64,000 nucleotides of DNA from an uncultured Paraprevotella sp. (GTDB taxonomy: Bacteria; Bacteroidota; Bacteroidia; Bacteroidales; Bacteroidaceae): NCBI GenBank assembly GCA_910586505.1, contig CAJUGV010000005.1, positions 1-64,000 on the forward strand, in the 5' to 3' direction. A program made the position numbers and the translations under genes. The notes beneath the pieces are model-generated. The model was not told the DNA's origin. It worked only from the letters and a program-made list of their open reading frames with translations, and did no database searches. This document shows, one piece after another, positions 52,588 through 62,154 of the stretch. Every line of letters starts with the position of its first letter. Within the stretch, counting starts at the first letter, position 1.

Positions 52588-53460
52588 ATGAGCTTAAACA
52601 TCATTGTACTTGCCAAGCAAGTTCCCGACACCAGAAATGTCGGGCCCGATGCTATGACACCGGAAGGCACGGTGAACCGTTCTGCTTTGCCGGCCATCTT
52701 CAATCCTGAAGATTTGAACGCGCTGGAACAGGCGCTGAGACTGAAAGACGCAAATCCGGGGTCTAAGGTGACGGTCATTACTATGGGACCTCCGCGGGCC
52801 GCAGAGGTGATTCGTGAAAGTCTGTACCGCGGAGCCGACGGGGGATTTCTGCTGACTGACCGTGCTTTTGCAGGTGCCGATACTTTGGCCACCAGCTATG
52901 CGCTGGCCGCTACTATCAGGAAACTGGGTGTGCCCGATGTGATTCTCAGCGGCCGTCAGGCCATCGACGGCGACACGGCGCAGGTAGGGCCGCAGGTGGC
53001 TCAGAAACTGGGTCTGCCGCAGGTGACATACGTGGAGGAGATTCTGAAGTGTGCCGACGGAAAAATGACGGTGAAGCGCCATATCGACGGAGGAGTGGAG
53101 ACGGTGGAGGCACCGCTGCCGCTGGTATTGACCGTGAACGGAAGTGCCGCACCTTGCCGTCCGCGCAATGCCAAACTCGTGATGAAGTACAAGCGCGCCA
53201 TGGTGCCGATGGAAATGCCGACCGAAGGGCTTGCATATGCGGAGGAATATGAAAAGAAACCTTATCTGACACTGGGGCAGTTGAGTACGGCGGATGTGGA
53301 TGCCGATTTGCAGCAGTGCGGTCTGAGCGGTTCGCCCACTAAGGTGAAAGCCGTGCAGAACATCGTGTTCAAGGCCAAGGAAAGCAAGGTGCTGACGGCT
53401 GCCGACGCTGATGTGGAGGGATTGATACAGGAATTATTGGCTAACCATACAATCGGATAA
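52588..53460 (+). CDS. etfB: Electron transfer flavoprotein, beta subunit
   Basis: Binds a nucleotide or second flavin and transfers electrons with EtfA. The 290-aa protein opens with IIVLAKQVPDTRNVG and contains NPEDLNALEQALRLKD, YRGADGGFLLTDRAFAGADTLATSYAL and SGRQAIDGDTAQVGPQVAQKLGLPQVTYVEE. The DGDTAQVGP form is the one associated with anaerobic, electron-bifurcating EtfB. etfA starts 2 bp after its stop. Confidence 0.95.
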   Translation: MSLNIIVLAKQVPDTRNVGPDAMTPEGTVNRSALPAIFNPEDLNALEQALRLKDANPGSKVTVITMGPPRAAEVIRESLYRGADGGFLLTDRAFAGADTLATSYALAATIRKLGVPDVILSGRQAIDGDTAQVGPQVAQKLGLPQVTYVEEILKCADGKMTVKRHIDGGVETVEAPLPLVLTVNGSAAPCRPRNAKLVMKYKRAMVPMEMPTEGLAYAEEYEKKPYLTLGQLSTADVDADLQQCGLSGSPTKVKAVQNIVFKAKESKVLTAADADVEGLIQELLANHTIG

Positions 53461-53462
53461 AG

Positions 53463-54485
53463 ATGAATAACGTATTTGTATATTGTGAGCTTGAAGGCAC
53501 TGTGGTGGCCGAAGTAAGTCAGGAATTATTGACCAAGGGCCGTAAGTTAGCCAATACGCTCGGTGTGAAACTGGAAGCCGTGGCTGCCGGAGCCGGCATT
53601 ACGGGAAAGATAGAGTCACAGATATTGCCTTACGGGGTGGACCGTCTGCACATCTTCGATGCGCCGGGACTGGCTCCTTACACTTCGCTTCCGCATACGG
53701 CGGTGTTGGTCAATCTTTTTAAAGAGGAGCAGCCGCAAATCTGTCTGATGGGTGCCGATGTGGTAGGTCGCGACTTAGGGCCGCGTGTGTCGTCCGCCCT
53801 TCATTCCGGACTGACGGCGGACTGTACCTCGCTTGAAATCGGACCTCATGAGGACAAGAAGGCCGGCAAGTCGTATGAGAGTCTGCTTTATCAGATTCGT
53901 CCGGCTTTCGGCGGTAACATTGTTGCCACGATCGTCAATCCGGAGAACCGTCCGCAAATGGCTACGGTGCGCAGCGGCGTGATGAAGGCCGAGGTGCTCG
54001 ACGTTCACTATAATGGTGAGGTCGTGGTGCACGATGTGGCCAAGTATGTGCCTGAGACGGAGTATGTGGTGAAGGTGATCGACCGTCATGTGGAAAAAGC
54101 GAAGAACAACCTGAAAGGTGCGGCCATTGTCATTGCCGGCGGTTATGGTATGGGCAGTAAGGACGGATTCGATATGCTCTACGAACTGGCGCATGAGTTG
54201 CATGCCGAGGTGGGCGGTAGCCGTGCGGCTGTGGATGCCGGTTTCTGCGACCACGACCTTCAGATCGGACAGACCGGTGTGACCGTGCGTCCGAAAGTAT
54301 ATATCGCCTGCGGTATTTCCGGTGCCATACAGCATATTGCCGGTATGAAGGAGAGCGGTATCATTATATCCGTGAACAGCGATCCGAACGCACCGATCAA
54401 TGCCATTGCCGACTATGTTATTAACGGTACGGTGGAAGAAGTGGTGCCGAAGCTCATCAAGTATTACAAACAAAACAGCAAGTAA
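53463..54485 (+). CDS. etfA: Electron transfer flavoprotein, alpha subunit
   Basis: FAD-binding partner of EtfB. The 340-aa protein shows an N-terminal domain with MGADVVGRDLGPRVSSALHSGLTADCTSLEI and the C-terminal FAD site GGSRAAVDAG, QIGQTGVTVRPKVYIACGISGAIQH, then INSDPNAPI-type sequence (here VNSDPNAPINAIADYVINGT). It is set between etfB and the dehydrogenase with 2-bp gaps on both sides, so the three proteins are probably made in fixed ratio. Confidence 0.96.
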   Translation: MNNVFVYCELEGTVVAEVSQELLTKGRKLANTLGVKLEAVAAGAGITGKIESQILPYGVDRLHIFDAPGLAPYTSLPHTAVLVNLFKEEQPQICLMGADVVGRDLGPRVSSALHSGLTADCTSLEIGPHEDKKAGKSYESLLYQIRPAFGGNIVATIVNPENRPQMATVRSGVMKAEVLDVHYNGEVVVHDVAKYVPETEYVVKVIDRHVEKAKNNLKGAAIVIAGGYGMGSKDGFDMLYELAHELHAEVGGSRAAVDAGFCDHDLQIGQTGVTVRPKVYIACGISGAIQHIAGMKESGIIISVNSDPNAPINAIADYVINGTVEEVVPKLIKYYKQNSK

Positions 54486-54487
54486 AA

Positions 54488-56197
54488 ATGGCTAATTACT
54501 ATTCAGATATAGCGGAACTCCAGTATCACCTGGACAATCCGATGATGAAGCGCATCGTGGAACTGAAAGAGCGCGACTTCAGAGACAAGGACGAATTCGA
54601 CTATGCACCGGTGGATTTTGCCGATGCCATGGATTCATATAATAAGGTGTTGGACATCGTGGGCGACATCACTGCCAATGTGATTGCTCCGAATGCCGAA
54701 GGTGTGGACGCCGAAGGGCCTCACTGTCACGACGGTCGTGTGGACTATGCTTCGGGAACGGTGGAGAATCTTGATGCCATGGTCAAGGCCGGCATGAACG
54801 GTATGACGATGCCGCGTAAGTACAACGGCCTGAATTTTCCTATCACCCCTTATACTATGTGTGCCGAGGTGGTGGCTGCCGCCGATGCCGGTTTCGGTAA
54901 TATCTGGTCGTTGCAGGACTGTATAGAGACGTTGTATGAGTTTGGCGATGAAGATCAGCACGCCCGTTTTATCCCGCGTGTCTGCGCCGGAGAGACCATG
55001 TCGATGGACCTGACGGAGCCGGATGCCGGTTCCGACCTGCAGAGTGTCATGTTGAAGGCTACTTATGATGAGGCGGAAAATTGCTGGCGTCTGAACGGCG
55101 TGAAGCGTTTCATCACCAATGGCGATGCCAATATTCATCTTGTGCTGGCCCGTTCTGAGGAAGGAACGAAGGACGGACGCGGTTTGTCTATGTTCATTTA
55201 TGATAAGCGTGACGGAGGAGTGGACGTGCGGCGTATCGAGAATAAGATGGGTATTCACGGTTCTCCTACCTGTGAGCTGGTGTATAAGAATGCAAAGGCC
55301 GAACTTTGCGGCAGCCGCAAGATGGGATTGATCAAGTATGTCATGGCATTGATGAACGGAGCCCGTCTGGGTATTGCCGCACAGTCGGTCGGATTGAGTC
55401 AGGCTGCCTATAATGAAGCTTTGGCCTATGCGAAAGACCGTGAGCAGTTCGGTAAGGCGATTATCAACTTTCCGGCTGTGTACGATATGCTGGCTACGAT
55501 GAAGGCCAAACTGGATGCCGGTCGTGCACTGCTCTATCAGACGTCTCGTTATGTGGACATCTACAAGGCTCTGGATGATATAGCCCGCGAGCGCAAACTT
55601 ACTCCGGAAGAACGTGCGGAGCAGAAGAAATATGCCAAACTGGCCGATAGCTTCACGCCGTTGGCTAAAGGTATGAACTCCGAATACGCCAATCAGAACG
55701 CTTATGACGGTATTCAGATACACGGAGGTTCCGGTTTCATGCTGGAATATGCCTGCCAGCGCATTTACCGCGATGCACGTATCACTTCCATTTATGAAGG
55801 AACGACACAGTTGCAGACCGTGGCTGCTATCCGTTACGTGACGAACGGCTCTTACATTGCTACCATCCGCGAGTTTGAACTGCACCCCGTATTGCCTGAA
55901 TTTGAAGGTTATATGAACCGTGTGAAAGAGATGGCCAACAAGTTCGACGCCTGTACCAATGCCGTGAAAGAAGCGGCCGACCAGGAATTGCATGACTTTG
56001 TGGCCCGCCGCCTTATGGAGATGGCCGCCGACACCATCATGTGTCATCTGTTGATGCAGGATGCTACCCGTCGTCCCGATCTCTTTGCCAAGAGCCTGAA
56101 CGTGTATGTGAACTATGCGGAAGCGGAAGTGGAGAAACATTTCAACTTCATTCGTAAGTTTACGGCCGAACAGCTGGAGAACTACCGCCGCCAGTAA
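54488..56197 (+). CDS. Acyl-CoA dehydrogenase
   Basis: FAD enzyme oxidising or, when coupled to a bifurcating Etf, reducing acyl/enoyl-CoA. The 569-aa protein has the ACAD core: MSMDLTEPDAGSDLQSV, WRLNGVKRFITNGDANIHLVLAR, RLGIAAQSVGLSQAAYNEALAYAKDREQFGKAI, and ARITSIYEGTTQLQ, where the Glu of YEGT is the usual catalytic base. A C-terminal extension of about 130 residues makes it longer than the roughly 380-aa short-chain enzymes. The acyl chain preferred cannot be told; crotonyl/butyryl-CoA is the likely anaerobic substrate by context. Confidence 0.93.
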   Translation: MANYYSDIAELQYHLDNPMMKRIVELKERDFRDKDEFDYAPVDFADAMDSYNKVLDIVGDITANVIAPNAEGVDAEGPHCHDGRVDYASGTVENLDAMVKAGMNGMTMPRKYNGLNFPITPYTMCAEVVAAADAGFGNIWSLQDCIETLYEFGDEDQHARFIPRVCAGETMSMDLTEPDAGSDLQSVMLKATYDEAENCWRLNGVKRFITNGDANIHLVLARSEEGTKDGRGLSMFIYDKRDGGVDVRRIENKMGIHGSPTCELVYKNAKAELCGSRKMGLIKYVMALMNGARLGIAAQSVGLSQAAYNEALAYAKDREQFGKAIINFPAVYDMLATMKAKLDAGRALLYQTSRYVDIYKALDDIARERKLTPEERAEQKKYAKLADSFTPLAKGMNSEYANQNAYDGIQIHGGSGFMLEYACQRIYRDARITSIYEGTTQLQTVAAIRYVTNGSYIATIREFELHPVLPEFEGYMNRVKEMANKFDACTNAVKEAADQELHDFVARRLMEMAADTIMCHLLMQDATRRPDLFAKSLNVYVNYAEAEVEKHFNFIRKFTAEQLENYRRQ

Positions 56198-56238
56198 TCT
56201 TTCGGGGAGCGCTGAATAAGCGGAGCGATAGAAACAGA

Positions 56239-56285
56239 GGAGGCATTTTTCTTGCATAGGACAAGAAAAATGCCTCTTCTGTTGT
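56239..56285. terminator. Two-way terminator between the etf operon and GH97
   Basis: GAGGCATTTTTCTTG pairs with CAAGAAAAATGCCTC around a 7-base loop. The stem contains T/A runs on both strands and lies between convergent genes. Confidence 0.85.
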
Positions 56286-56328
56286 AGTTTGTGTATGAGT
56301 AAACGGCCGAAAGCCGTTTACTTTCCTT

Positions 56329-58251
56329 TTATTTTTTCTCCGTGATTTCCATGGCGGCACCGCCCGAAGCCAAGAGATTGAGTTTTATTTTTTCTCCGCC
56401 TTTAATGGTACGCTGTGAGACGGATACCTTTGTCCGTGTGTCCAACTTGGGATCGTCCTGATAGAGTGTGAGAATGTATTTCTTTTTAGGGCTCAGGAAG
56501 TCGGTGGAGAGGGAGAGAGTGCGCGCTTCCATGCCGTTCATCACGCCCACGAACCATTTTTCGCCGCTGCGCCGTGCTATGGCTACGTACTCACCGATCT
56601 CCCCGTCTATCGGGTAGGTCTCGTCCCATGTGACAGGTACGTTCTTCCAGAATTCCAGTTCCTTTTCGCCGTGGTAGAGTGAGGGGGTGTCGTACCAGTA
56701 AAGGAAGGTGATGGGACTGTAATATACTACCGGCATGGCCAACTGATGGCCGTGTGTGTTTTTAACCCGTGAGTTGAAATAACAAGGGGTGTAATCGGCC
56801 GGTCCGCAGAGGAAGCGGTTGAAAGGCAAAGTGGTGTTGTGGCGCGCGTCGGGCATGATTTCATTGCCTGCGATGCCTTCCTGTGTCATCAGGTGGGGCA
56901 GGGTGCGGCTCACGCCGGTGGGGCGGTATTCATCATGGATATCCACCATGATGCCGTAGTCTGCGCATTTGCGCACGGCATTGTGCAGCCAGACGGTCCA
57001 GAGCTGGTTGCCTATCTGTACGAATCCGAACTTGATTCCCTTGATGCCCCATTCCTTATAGACAGGCAGAAGCTGGTCCAGCTGTTGCATGAGCGCACGC
57101 TGGTTGACATAAAGCCATACTCCGATGTTCTTTGTAGCGGCGTAGCGGCAGATAGACGGTATGTCCAGATCCAGATTTTCTATTACTTTGGTGGCATCAT
57201 GCTCCATGATGATTTCCGAACCATACCATCCCGCGTCCAAATGGATGTATTGCAGGCCGCGTTCGGCCGCGAAGTCCACAGCATCCAAAGCTTCTTTCTG
57301 CGAAAGACGGCTTCGGAATACTTTTCCCGGCTTAATCCATGACAGGTCTCCCTGCAGGGCGCACGGTTCGTTCAGGTTCAGGTAGATATAGTTATGGGCT
57401 ATCAGCTCCACGGGACGTTCCGCAGCCATGATGACGCGCCACGGCGTGTTGTATGGCGTGATGATGTCCGCACAGTCGTACATGGATGTTTGCAGGGTGT
57501 GAGGACGTGAGGGAGAGAGGGCGAATTTGGTACGTACGTAGTCTACCATGCGTGCTTCTCCCAAAGAGACGGTCAGGCCGTCCGGTAGGCGCATGGTCAG
57601 CGGGCGCTCGCTTTCGTCTTCCCATCCTTCGAGCGGGCGTTGCGTGGCGGGCGACTGTGCCCATGGCTCATGCCAGGCTGTCGTGCCCTCCGGCATGGAA
57701 AATTCGGTGAGTTCGTCGGTGATATGTACGAACATACCGCTGGTGATGAGAGGGAAGTGATAACGGAAAGCCACTCCCTCATTGTAGGCCCTGACTTCTA
57801 TATTCATAAGATAGGAGGGCGTGCGGTCATAGTCTTTCGGTGCCTTTTCTTTCGGAAGCTCTCCTTTTCGGAACTTGACTTGCAGGCTACGGTAGTTATC
57901 GGGAATTTCTGAACGTTCGCCGTAGAGAGGCTTCCAGGAGCGTTCGCAGCGGGCGGAATCCACGCCTATGAAAGTCAGATTGTCGCCCCATCGGGCGCAT
58001 TGGTCGTTGGGAATGCCCATGGCGCTTTCCAACAGTTTGTTCTTGATTTCCACTCCCAATTCCGATTTCTCCACGATGTTCTTTCTTTTGTAGGACAAAG
58101 TGTAGTACAGTCGGGTGATCCCGTCTGTATTTTCCTGTATGAAGGTAAACACATAGTTGCCGTCGGGCGACGATACTTGAAATGTGCGCGGTGCGGCTTT
58201 TCCCGTAGCGGTCAGCCATGTAAGGAAAAGGAAGATGAAAAGCTTTTTCAT
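56329..58251 (-). CDS. Glycoside hydrolase family 97 protein
   Basis: Exported 640-aa enzyme (signal peptide ending near GKAA) expected to cleave alpha-galactosides or alpha-glucosides. The N-terminal beta domain (PDGNYVFTFIQENTDGITRLYYTLSYKRK) is followed by the barrel with HLDAGWYGSEI, GVWLYVNQR, GIKGIKFGFVQIGNQLW, VDIHDEYRPTGVSRTLPHLMTQEGIAGNE and a C-terminal beta domain. The strand where retaining GH97 members carry the aspartate nucleophile reads KFGF, with Gly, so this is not a typical retaining alpha-galactosidase. It follows the alpha/alpha-barrel gene by 117 bp without a clear promoter of its own. Confidence 0.9.
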   Translation of the reverse strand: MKKLFIFLFLTWLTATGKAAPRTFQVSSPDGNYVFTFIQENTDGITRLYYTLSYKRKNIVEKSELGVEIKNKLLESAMGIPNDQCARWGDNLTFIGVDSARCERSWKPLYGERSEIPDNYRSLQVKFRKGELPKEKAPKDYDRTPSYLMNIEVRAYNEGVAFRYHFPLITSGMFVHITDELTEFSMPEGTTAWHEPWAQSPATQRPLEGWEDESERPLTMRLPDGLTVSLGEARMVDYVRTKFALSPSRPHTLQTSMYDCADIITPYNTPWRVIMAAERPVELIAHNYIYLNLNEPCALQGDLSWIKPGKVFRSRLSQKEALDAVDFAAERGLQYIHLDAGWYGSEIIMEHDATKVIENLDLDIPSICRYAATKNIGVWLYVNQRALMQQLDQLLPVYKEWGIKGIKFGFVQIGNQLWTVWLHNAVRKCADYGIMVDIHDEYRPTGVSRTLPHLMTQEGIAGNEIMPDARHNTTLPFNRFLCGPADYTPCYFNSRVKNTHGHQLAMPVVYYSPITFLYWYDTPSLYHGEKELEFWKNVPVTWDETYPIDGEIGEYVAIARRSGEKWFVGVMNGMEARTLSLSTDFLSPKKKYILTLYQDDPKLDTRTKVSVSQRTIKGGEKIKLNLLASGGAAMEITEKK

Positions 58252-58368
58252 GAGTTATGCTGTTTGGGGTTTATTAATATATACGCGTGAGCGGGGTATC
58301 TTACTTATGACGCATGGCTCCTTTTATGAAACTTTTACAAAGTTCTCGGGCCGGAGCTTCTTCTCTTT

Positions 58369-60609
58369 TCATACCCCTTTCTTCCGCAATGTATGGGTTA
58401 CGGTTCGGCCTGCTTTCACGTTCACTTTGTCTGTCCATCGGAGAAAGGCGTTGTCGCCCAACGGTTTCTGTGCTTCTGCCGCGTTTTCGGACAGAACGGT
58501 GACCTGGGCGTCGAAAGCCGTAGGGTTTGTGATGCGCAGCACAATCTTTCGGCTGTCGTTCCGGATGATCTCCGCTTCCACATGGTCGAATACGTACAGC
58601 GTATTCTTGTCCGTCCGGAGGTAGATGCCCGGGATTTCCATTGCCATCAGTGCTCCGTTGGTCTCGTTCCATCCTGTCTCCCAGCCGTCGGCGCGCGAGC
58701 CTCTGCGGTCGGAGTCGCAGTAGGTGAGCCGTTCCGTAATCTTTCCGTTGGGCTGTATGCCTTCCGCATGGGCGTGGATAATGTCGCGTATCAGTTCGGC
58801 ATATACAGTGTCGCCGGTGGTCCGGTAGAGTTTGAACAACACGTCGCCCGACTGGGTGCAGAATCCCGGAGCACCGTGTTTGTTTTGTGTGCTGGCCCAT
58901 ACGGCGCCGGTCAGGTTGGCGTCCAGTTGTGCCAGCGGTGTGTCCTCCGGCAGGCGGTAGTCGAAGGATACCGTCCACGAGGCGCACAGATGGGCCAGAT
59001 CGCGCGACTGTTGCAAATATTCGGATTTGCCTGTCATTTCATATAACGTGAAGAGCGAAGTGGCCAGGGCCACGGCCGTTTCGGAATCGGAGTTTTGCAG
59101 GATGTCTCCGCAACCGCCGGAGGTGAAGCCCATGGTGGCGAACTGCCGGTAGAGGTCGTGAGCGGCATTGCATGCCGTCTCCATGTAGTCGGGACGGTCG
59201 AAATAGGCCGAAGCCAACGCCAGTCCGCCGATGGCCATGGCGCCGCCGGTGGTGTGGTACACGGCCACTTTCCCGCTTTCCACATGGATGTAGTTGCCCC
59301 ACGTTCCGTCGGTGTTCCATGTGCGGACGAAAGCATCGGCCAGCAGCCGCACGTTTTCTTCCCATTCCGGTTTGATGAAGTCCTCTTTCTGCATGCCTTT
59401 CAGTAGGTTGAACTGTTTTACCATCCAGTAGAGCACGTCGCCGTTGCGCCGCGTCAGTCCGATGCCCGGCACTATGGCAGCGGCATCTCGGTTGAGCACC
59501 GTGCCGTCGGGTTGCAGAATGTCGTAGTAGTAACCGCTCTTTCCCTTGGCGCGGGGTAGGGCAAAGTCGAATGTGCTGGCCACGCGGCGCAGATGTTCCT
59601 TATCTCCGAGTGCCAGCATGGGGTAGGTGTTGATCAGTCCGCCGATCCAGCCGAACGACATCCAGTCGGCGGCCTCCGGCCGATAGAACTCCACGCTGTC
59701 TTTCCGGAAATAGCGCAGGTCGATATCTTTGTTCATGATATCAAGCACCTCGCTCATGGGAATCAGGTGGCGCGGGGCGTCGCAGACGATGTGGCGTTTG
59801 CGTTCGGCCATGAAATGACCGAGCAGGCAGGGCACATCATGGCAGGCAAAGGAGAGCCGGGTGACGCGGATGGTGATTTCATCGCCCTTGTTTATTTTGA
59901 TGCCCCGATCCGGACTTTTGCTGAATCCTATAAACTCCGGTTTTTTCTCTCGTACGCCCGGTGCGCTGATGACAAACGAAGCCATGCTGCGGTCCGGTGT
60001 CTCCTCCACGATAAGATTATGGTCGAGGATCTGTTGGTTGCGCTCTATGCCCTGGTCGGTGAGCAGCAGAATCCCTGTTTTTCTTTGGCGGTCGAGGATG
60101 GCAATGGCCGGTGTGGCGGTATTGCAGACGCTGACTTCCAATAACGACTTGCTGCCGAAATCGGGCGAAAGCTGGGGGATGGGGTTCGAGGTAAGGGCCA
60201 GGTCGGGCCGGTCGTAGTCGGCCGGATCGAGACCGGTGGCATAATTGCGGTTCACGATGCGCTGCCGGTTGCCGTTGTAGACGGAGGCCGGTATCATCAC
60301 ATAGTTATCGCTGGTCCAGCGGTAATGGTCGAAGGCTACGGCCACTCCGGCTTCGTCCATGTCTTTCAATGCCTTGAAGCGGAAGACAAAGAGCTTGCCG
60401 TCTTTGACGCTTTCTTCGCTGACGGAGGTCTGCCATTCGGCGGAACGGTCTGTCAGTTGCCGGCAGCTGACGAGCCGTTCTTCCTGGTAACGGCAATCCA
60501 ACAGGCGTATGGGACAATTCTCATCGGGAGTATCGGGAAGCCATTTCCCGACACGGGCGTGTGCGGAACCGGCAAGCAGAAACAAACCGGCCCAGAAAAG
60601 GTATTTCAT
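58369..60609 (-). CDS. Secreted six-hairpin (alpha/alpha barrel) glycosidase-like protein, family not recognised
   Basis: 746 aa, signal peptide ending near GSAHA. The first 270 residues are beta-rich; about 290-640 reads like an (alpha/alpha)6 toroid, with WMSFGWIGGLINTYPMLALGD, FVRTWNTDGTWGNYIHVESGKVAVYHTTGG, GFTSGGCGDILQNSDSETAVALATSLFTLY and SQNKHGAPGFCTQSGDVLF-like repeats; a beta domain ends the protein. I cannot assign a CAZy family or substrate. It has a strong promoter of its own and probably forms an operon with GH97, so it likely acts on the same glycan. Confidence 0.75.
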   Translation of the reverse strand: MKYLFWAGLFLLAGSAHARVGKWLPDTPDENCPIRLLDCRYQEERLVSCRQLTDRSAEWQTSVSEESVKDGKLFVFRFKALKDMDEAGVAVAFDHYRWTSDNYVMIPASVYNGNRQRIVNRNYATGLDPADYDRPDLALTSNPIPQLSPDFGSKSLLEVSVCNTATPAIAILDRQRKTGILLLTDQGIERNQQILDHNLIVEETPDRSMASFVISAPGVREKKPEFIGFSKSPDRGIKINKGDEITIRVTRLSFACHDVPCLLGHFMAERKRHIVCDAPRHLIPMSEVLDIMNKDIDLRYFRKDSVEFYRPEAADWMSFGWIGGLINTYPMLALGDKEHLRRVASTFDFALPRAKGKSGYYYDILQPDGTVLNRDAAAIVPGIGLTRRNGDVLYWMVKQFNLLKGMQKEDFIKPEWEENVRLLADAFVRTWNTDGTWGNYIHVESGKVAVYHTTGGAMAIGGLALASAYFDRPDYMETACNAAHDLYRQFATMGFTSGGCGDILQNSDSETAVALATSLFTLYEMTGKSEYLQQSRDLAHLCASWTVSFDYRLPEDTPLAQLDANLTGAVWASTQNKHGAPGFCTQSGDVLFKLYRTTGDTVYAELIRDIIHAHAEGIQPNGKITERLTYCDSDRRGSRADGWETGWNETNGALMAMEIPGIYLRTDKNTLYVFDHVEAEIIRNDSRKIVLRITNPTAFDAQVTVLSENAAEAQKPLGDNAFLRWTDKVNVKAGRTVTHTLRKKGV

Positions 60610-60655
60610 ATATAAATAAACTTTAATTCAGGATAGCAAACTGTGTTTTCGGTTG

Positions 60656-60686
60656 CAAACATATACTTTTGCCTATTCCGCTCAAA
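60656..60686 (-). promoter_or_regulatory. Promoter of the barrel protein/GH97 unit (minus strand)
   Basis: On the minus strand TTTG (60686-60683), 19-bp spacer, TATGTTTG (60663-60656), about 47 bp before the ATG at 60609. Confidence 0.75.
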
Positions 60687-60755
60687 GTTTTTTAATTTTT
60701 CTTTGTTTTTGTTTTCGTTGATTGGGACGGGGATTTGTCTGTTCGTGTGCGGGAC

Positions 60756-62063
60756 TTACGGTTTGCGTTTTATTTCATACAGTTCTATTCCGGTATTTTT
60801 GCCCATATTTCGGCTATATTGTTTGTCCTTCGCATTGTTCCAATGTTCAAAAACCCCCAGGCTTCCCGTTTTGATACCGTTGGGGCGGTAATCTCCGAAA
60901 CGGCCATTGTGTCCTTTGGCCGCTTCTTTCTGATAGTTGTCGCAGTTCTGGCTTGAACCTTTTTTGAATTGCGGTGCGCCGCTGAAGCCCAGTTCTTTAC
61001 CGAATTCGGCGAAAAGAAAATCCGTGCATACGCATTCGATGGCCACAGGGTCGAGCGACATGAAGTAGCTGGCGCTCCATTCGTTGCCGAACATTTTCCA
61101 GCGGTCTCTGTCGGGGCGCGGCCCACCTACGTTGGTTTGCATTCCGTAGAGTCCGTCTACGATGTAAAGCAGGGTTTTCCGTCCCAGATTGGGACAACCC
61201 ATCAGGTCTACGTAAGCGCTGTAGTCTCCCTCCCGTCCTTTCATCTGGCTCACGGTGTGCGAGCCGTGCATGCGGCCGGGGAATGGGATGGAGCCGAAGT
61301 GGTTTTTGGCACAGAGCGTCACACCGGAGATTTCATGTCCTTTCAGCAGGGCCACATTAATGAGGTAGGAGGCCTCCATGACCACAGACGGCAACACCGT
61401 TCCCAGACTGACCGACGGGTCGGTATAGGTGATGGCATCCTTGATCCATTCCACACCCTCGACACCAGGCGAAGCGGTGGCGCTTGTCCATCTTACTTTG
61501 GGGAACAGCCGGTGCACAGGCTCGTAAAGGCGGTCGGGAATGGCCCTTTTCCGCCATCCCACGGAGGCGTCGTAGACGGTGATGCACTCTTGGGGCACTC
61601 CGGCATGGGCGGTCAGTTGGTGCAGCAGGGCGATGGTGGCCTGCGGAGACTGGTCGATGTCGTTGTCACGGTCACCGGTTTCGTATGTATTGTTCAGATT
61701 TATTTTTATGGCAATCCGTTCTCCTTTTTTATACCCCCGGTTGCCCCGCCCGTTGTGGCTGTTGTAATACTTAAAGATGCTTTTCCATGCTTTTTTCGGA
61801 GACTTTTTGCCCGTGAGTGCGCATACTGAACTGCTGTACATGGCATCCAGCCGCTTCGGGTCGATATTCCCTTCATCCCACCAATGTCCGTCATGCCCGT
61901 TCCAGCATGCCGCTTCCGCATCTCTTATCCATGTCACTCTGCCCGGAAAGATACCTTTGGCTTCGCCTTGCGGCCGGTTGGGTTCGAAATGTAGTTCCTG
62001 AGCACGGACGGATACATGGGGCATGGATAGGGCAAACAAAAGGGCCGGAAAGATATGTTTCAT
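60756..62063 (-). CDS. DUF362 domain-containing exported protein
   Basis: 435 aa with a signal peptide (MKHIFPALLFALSMPHVSVRAQ). DUF362 features include ERIAIKINLNNTYETGDRDNDIDQSP, LINVALLKGHEISGVTLCAKNHFGSIP and VDGLYGMQTNVGGPRPDRDRWKMFG. Its known relatives include ferredoxin-fused forms, but no iron-sulphur motif is present here and the function is unknown. It has its own -7 element and lies 146 bp upstream of the barrel protein. Confidence 0.85.
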   Translation of the reverse strand: MKHIFPALLFALSMPHVSVRAQELHFEPNRPQGEAKGIFPGRVTWIRDAEAACWNGHDGHWWDEGNIDPKRLDAMYSSSVCALTGKKSPKKAWKSIFKYYNSHNGRGNRGYKKGERIAIKINLNNTYETGDRDNDIDQSPQATIALLHQLTAHAGVPQECITVYDASVGWRKRAIPDRLYEPVHRLFPKVRWTSATASPGVEGVEWIKDAITYTDPSVSLGTVLPSVVMEASYLINVALLKGHEISGVTLCAKNHFGSIPFPGRMHGSHTVSQMKGREGDYSAYVDLMGCPNLGRKTLLYIVDGLYGMQTNVGGPRPDRDRWKMFGNEWSASYFMSLDPVAIECVCTDFLFAEFGKELGFSGAPQFKKGSSQNCDNYQKEAAKGHNGRFGDYRPNGIKTGSLGVFEHWNNAKDKQYSRNMGKNTGIELYEIKRKP

Positions 62064-62146
62064 AGGTTACGATAATTTGGGTCCGGTGGCGGCATGCAGC
62101 TGTGAGCCGTTGTACGCTTCCGGAGAAATGGGATAATATATAACCG

Positions 62147-62154
62147 CAAAATTA
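62147..62154 (-). promoter_or_regulatory. DUF362 gene promoter, -7 element (minus strand)
   Basis: TAATTTTG on the minus strand, 83 bp before the ATG at 62063. Confidence 0.55.

Noticed and set aside
54635..56257. 540-codon open frame antisense to the acyl-CoA dehydrogenase gene
   Set aside because: A mirror of the coding strand's codon bias; His/Arg-rich product without motifs, fully covered by a clear gene.
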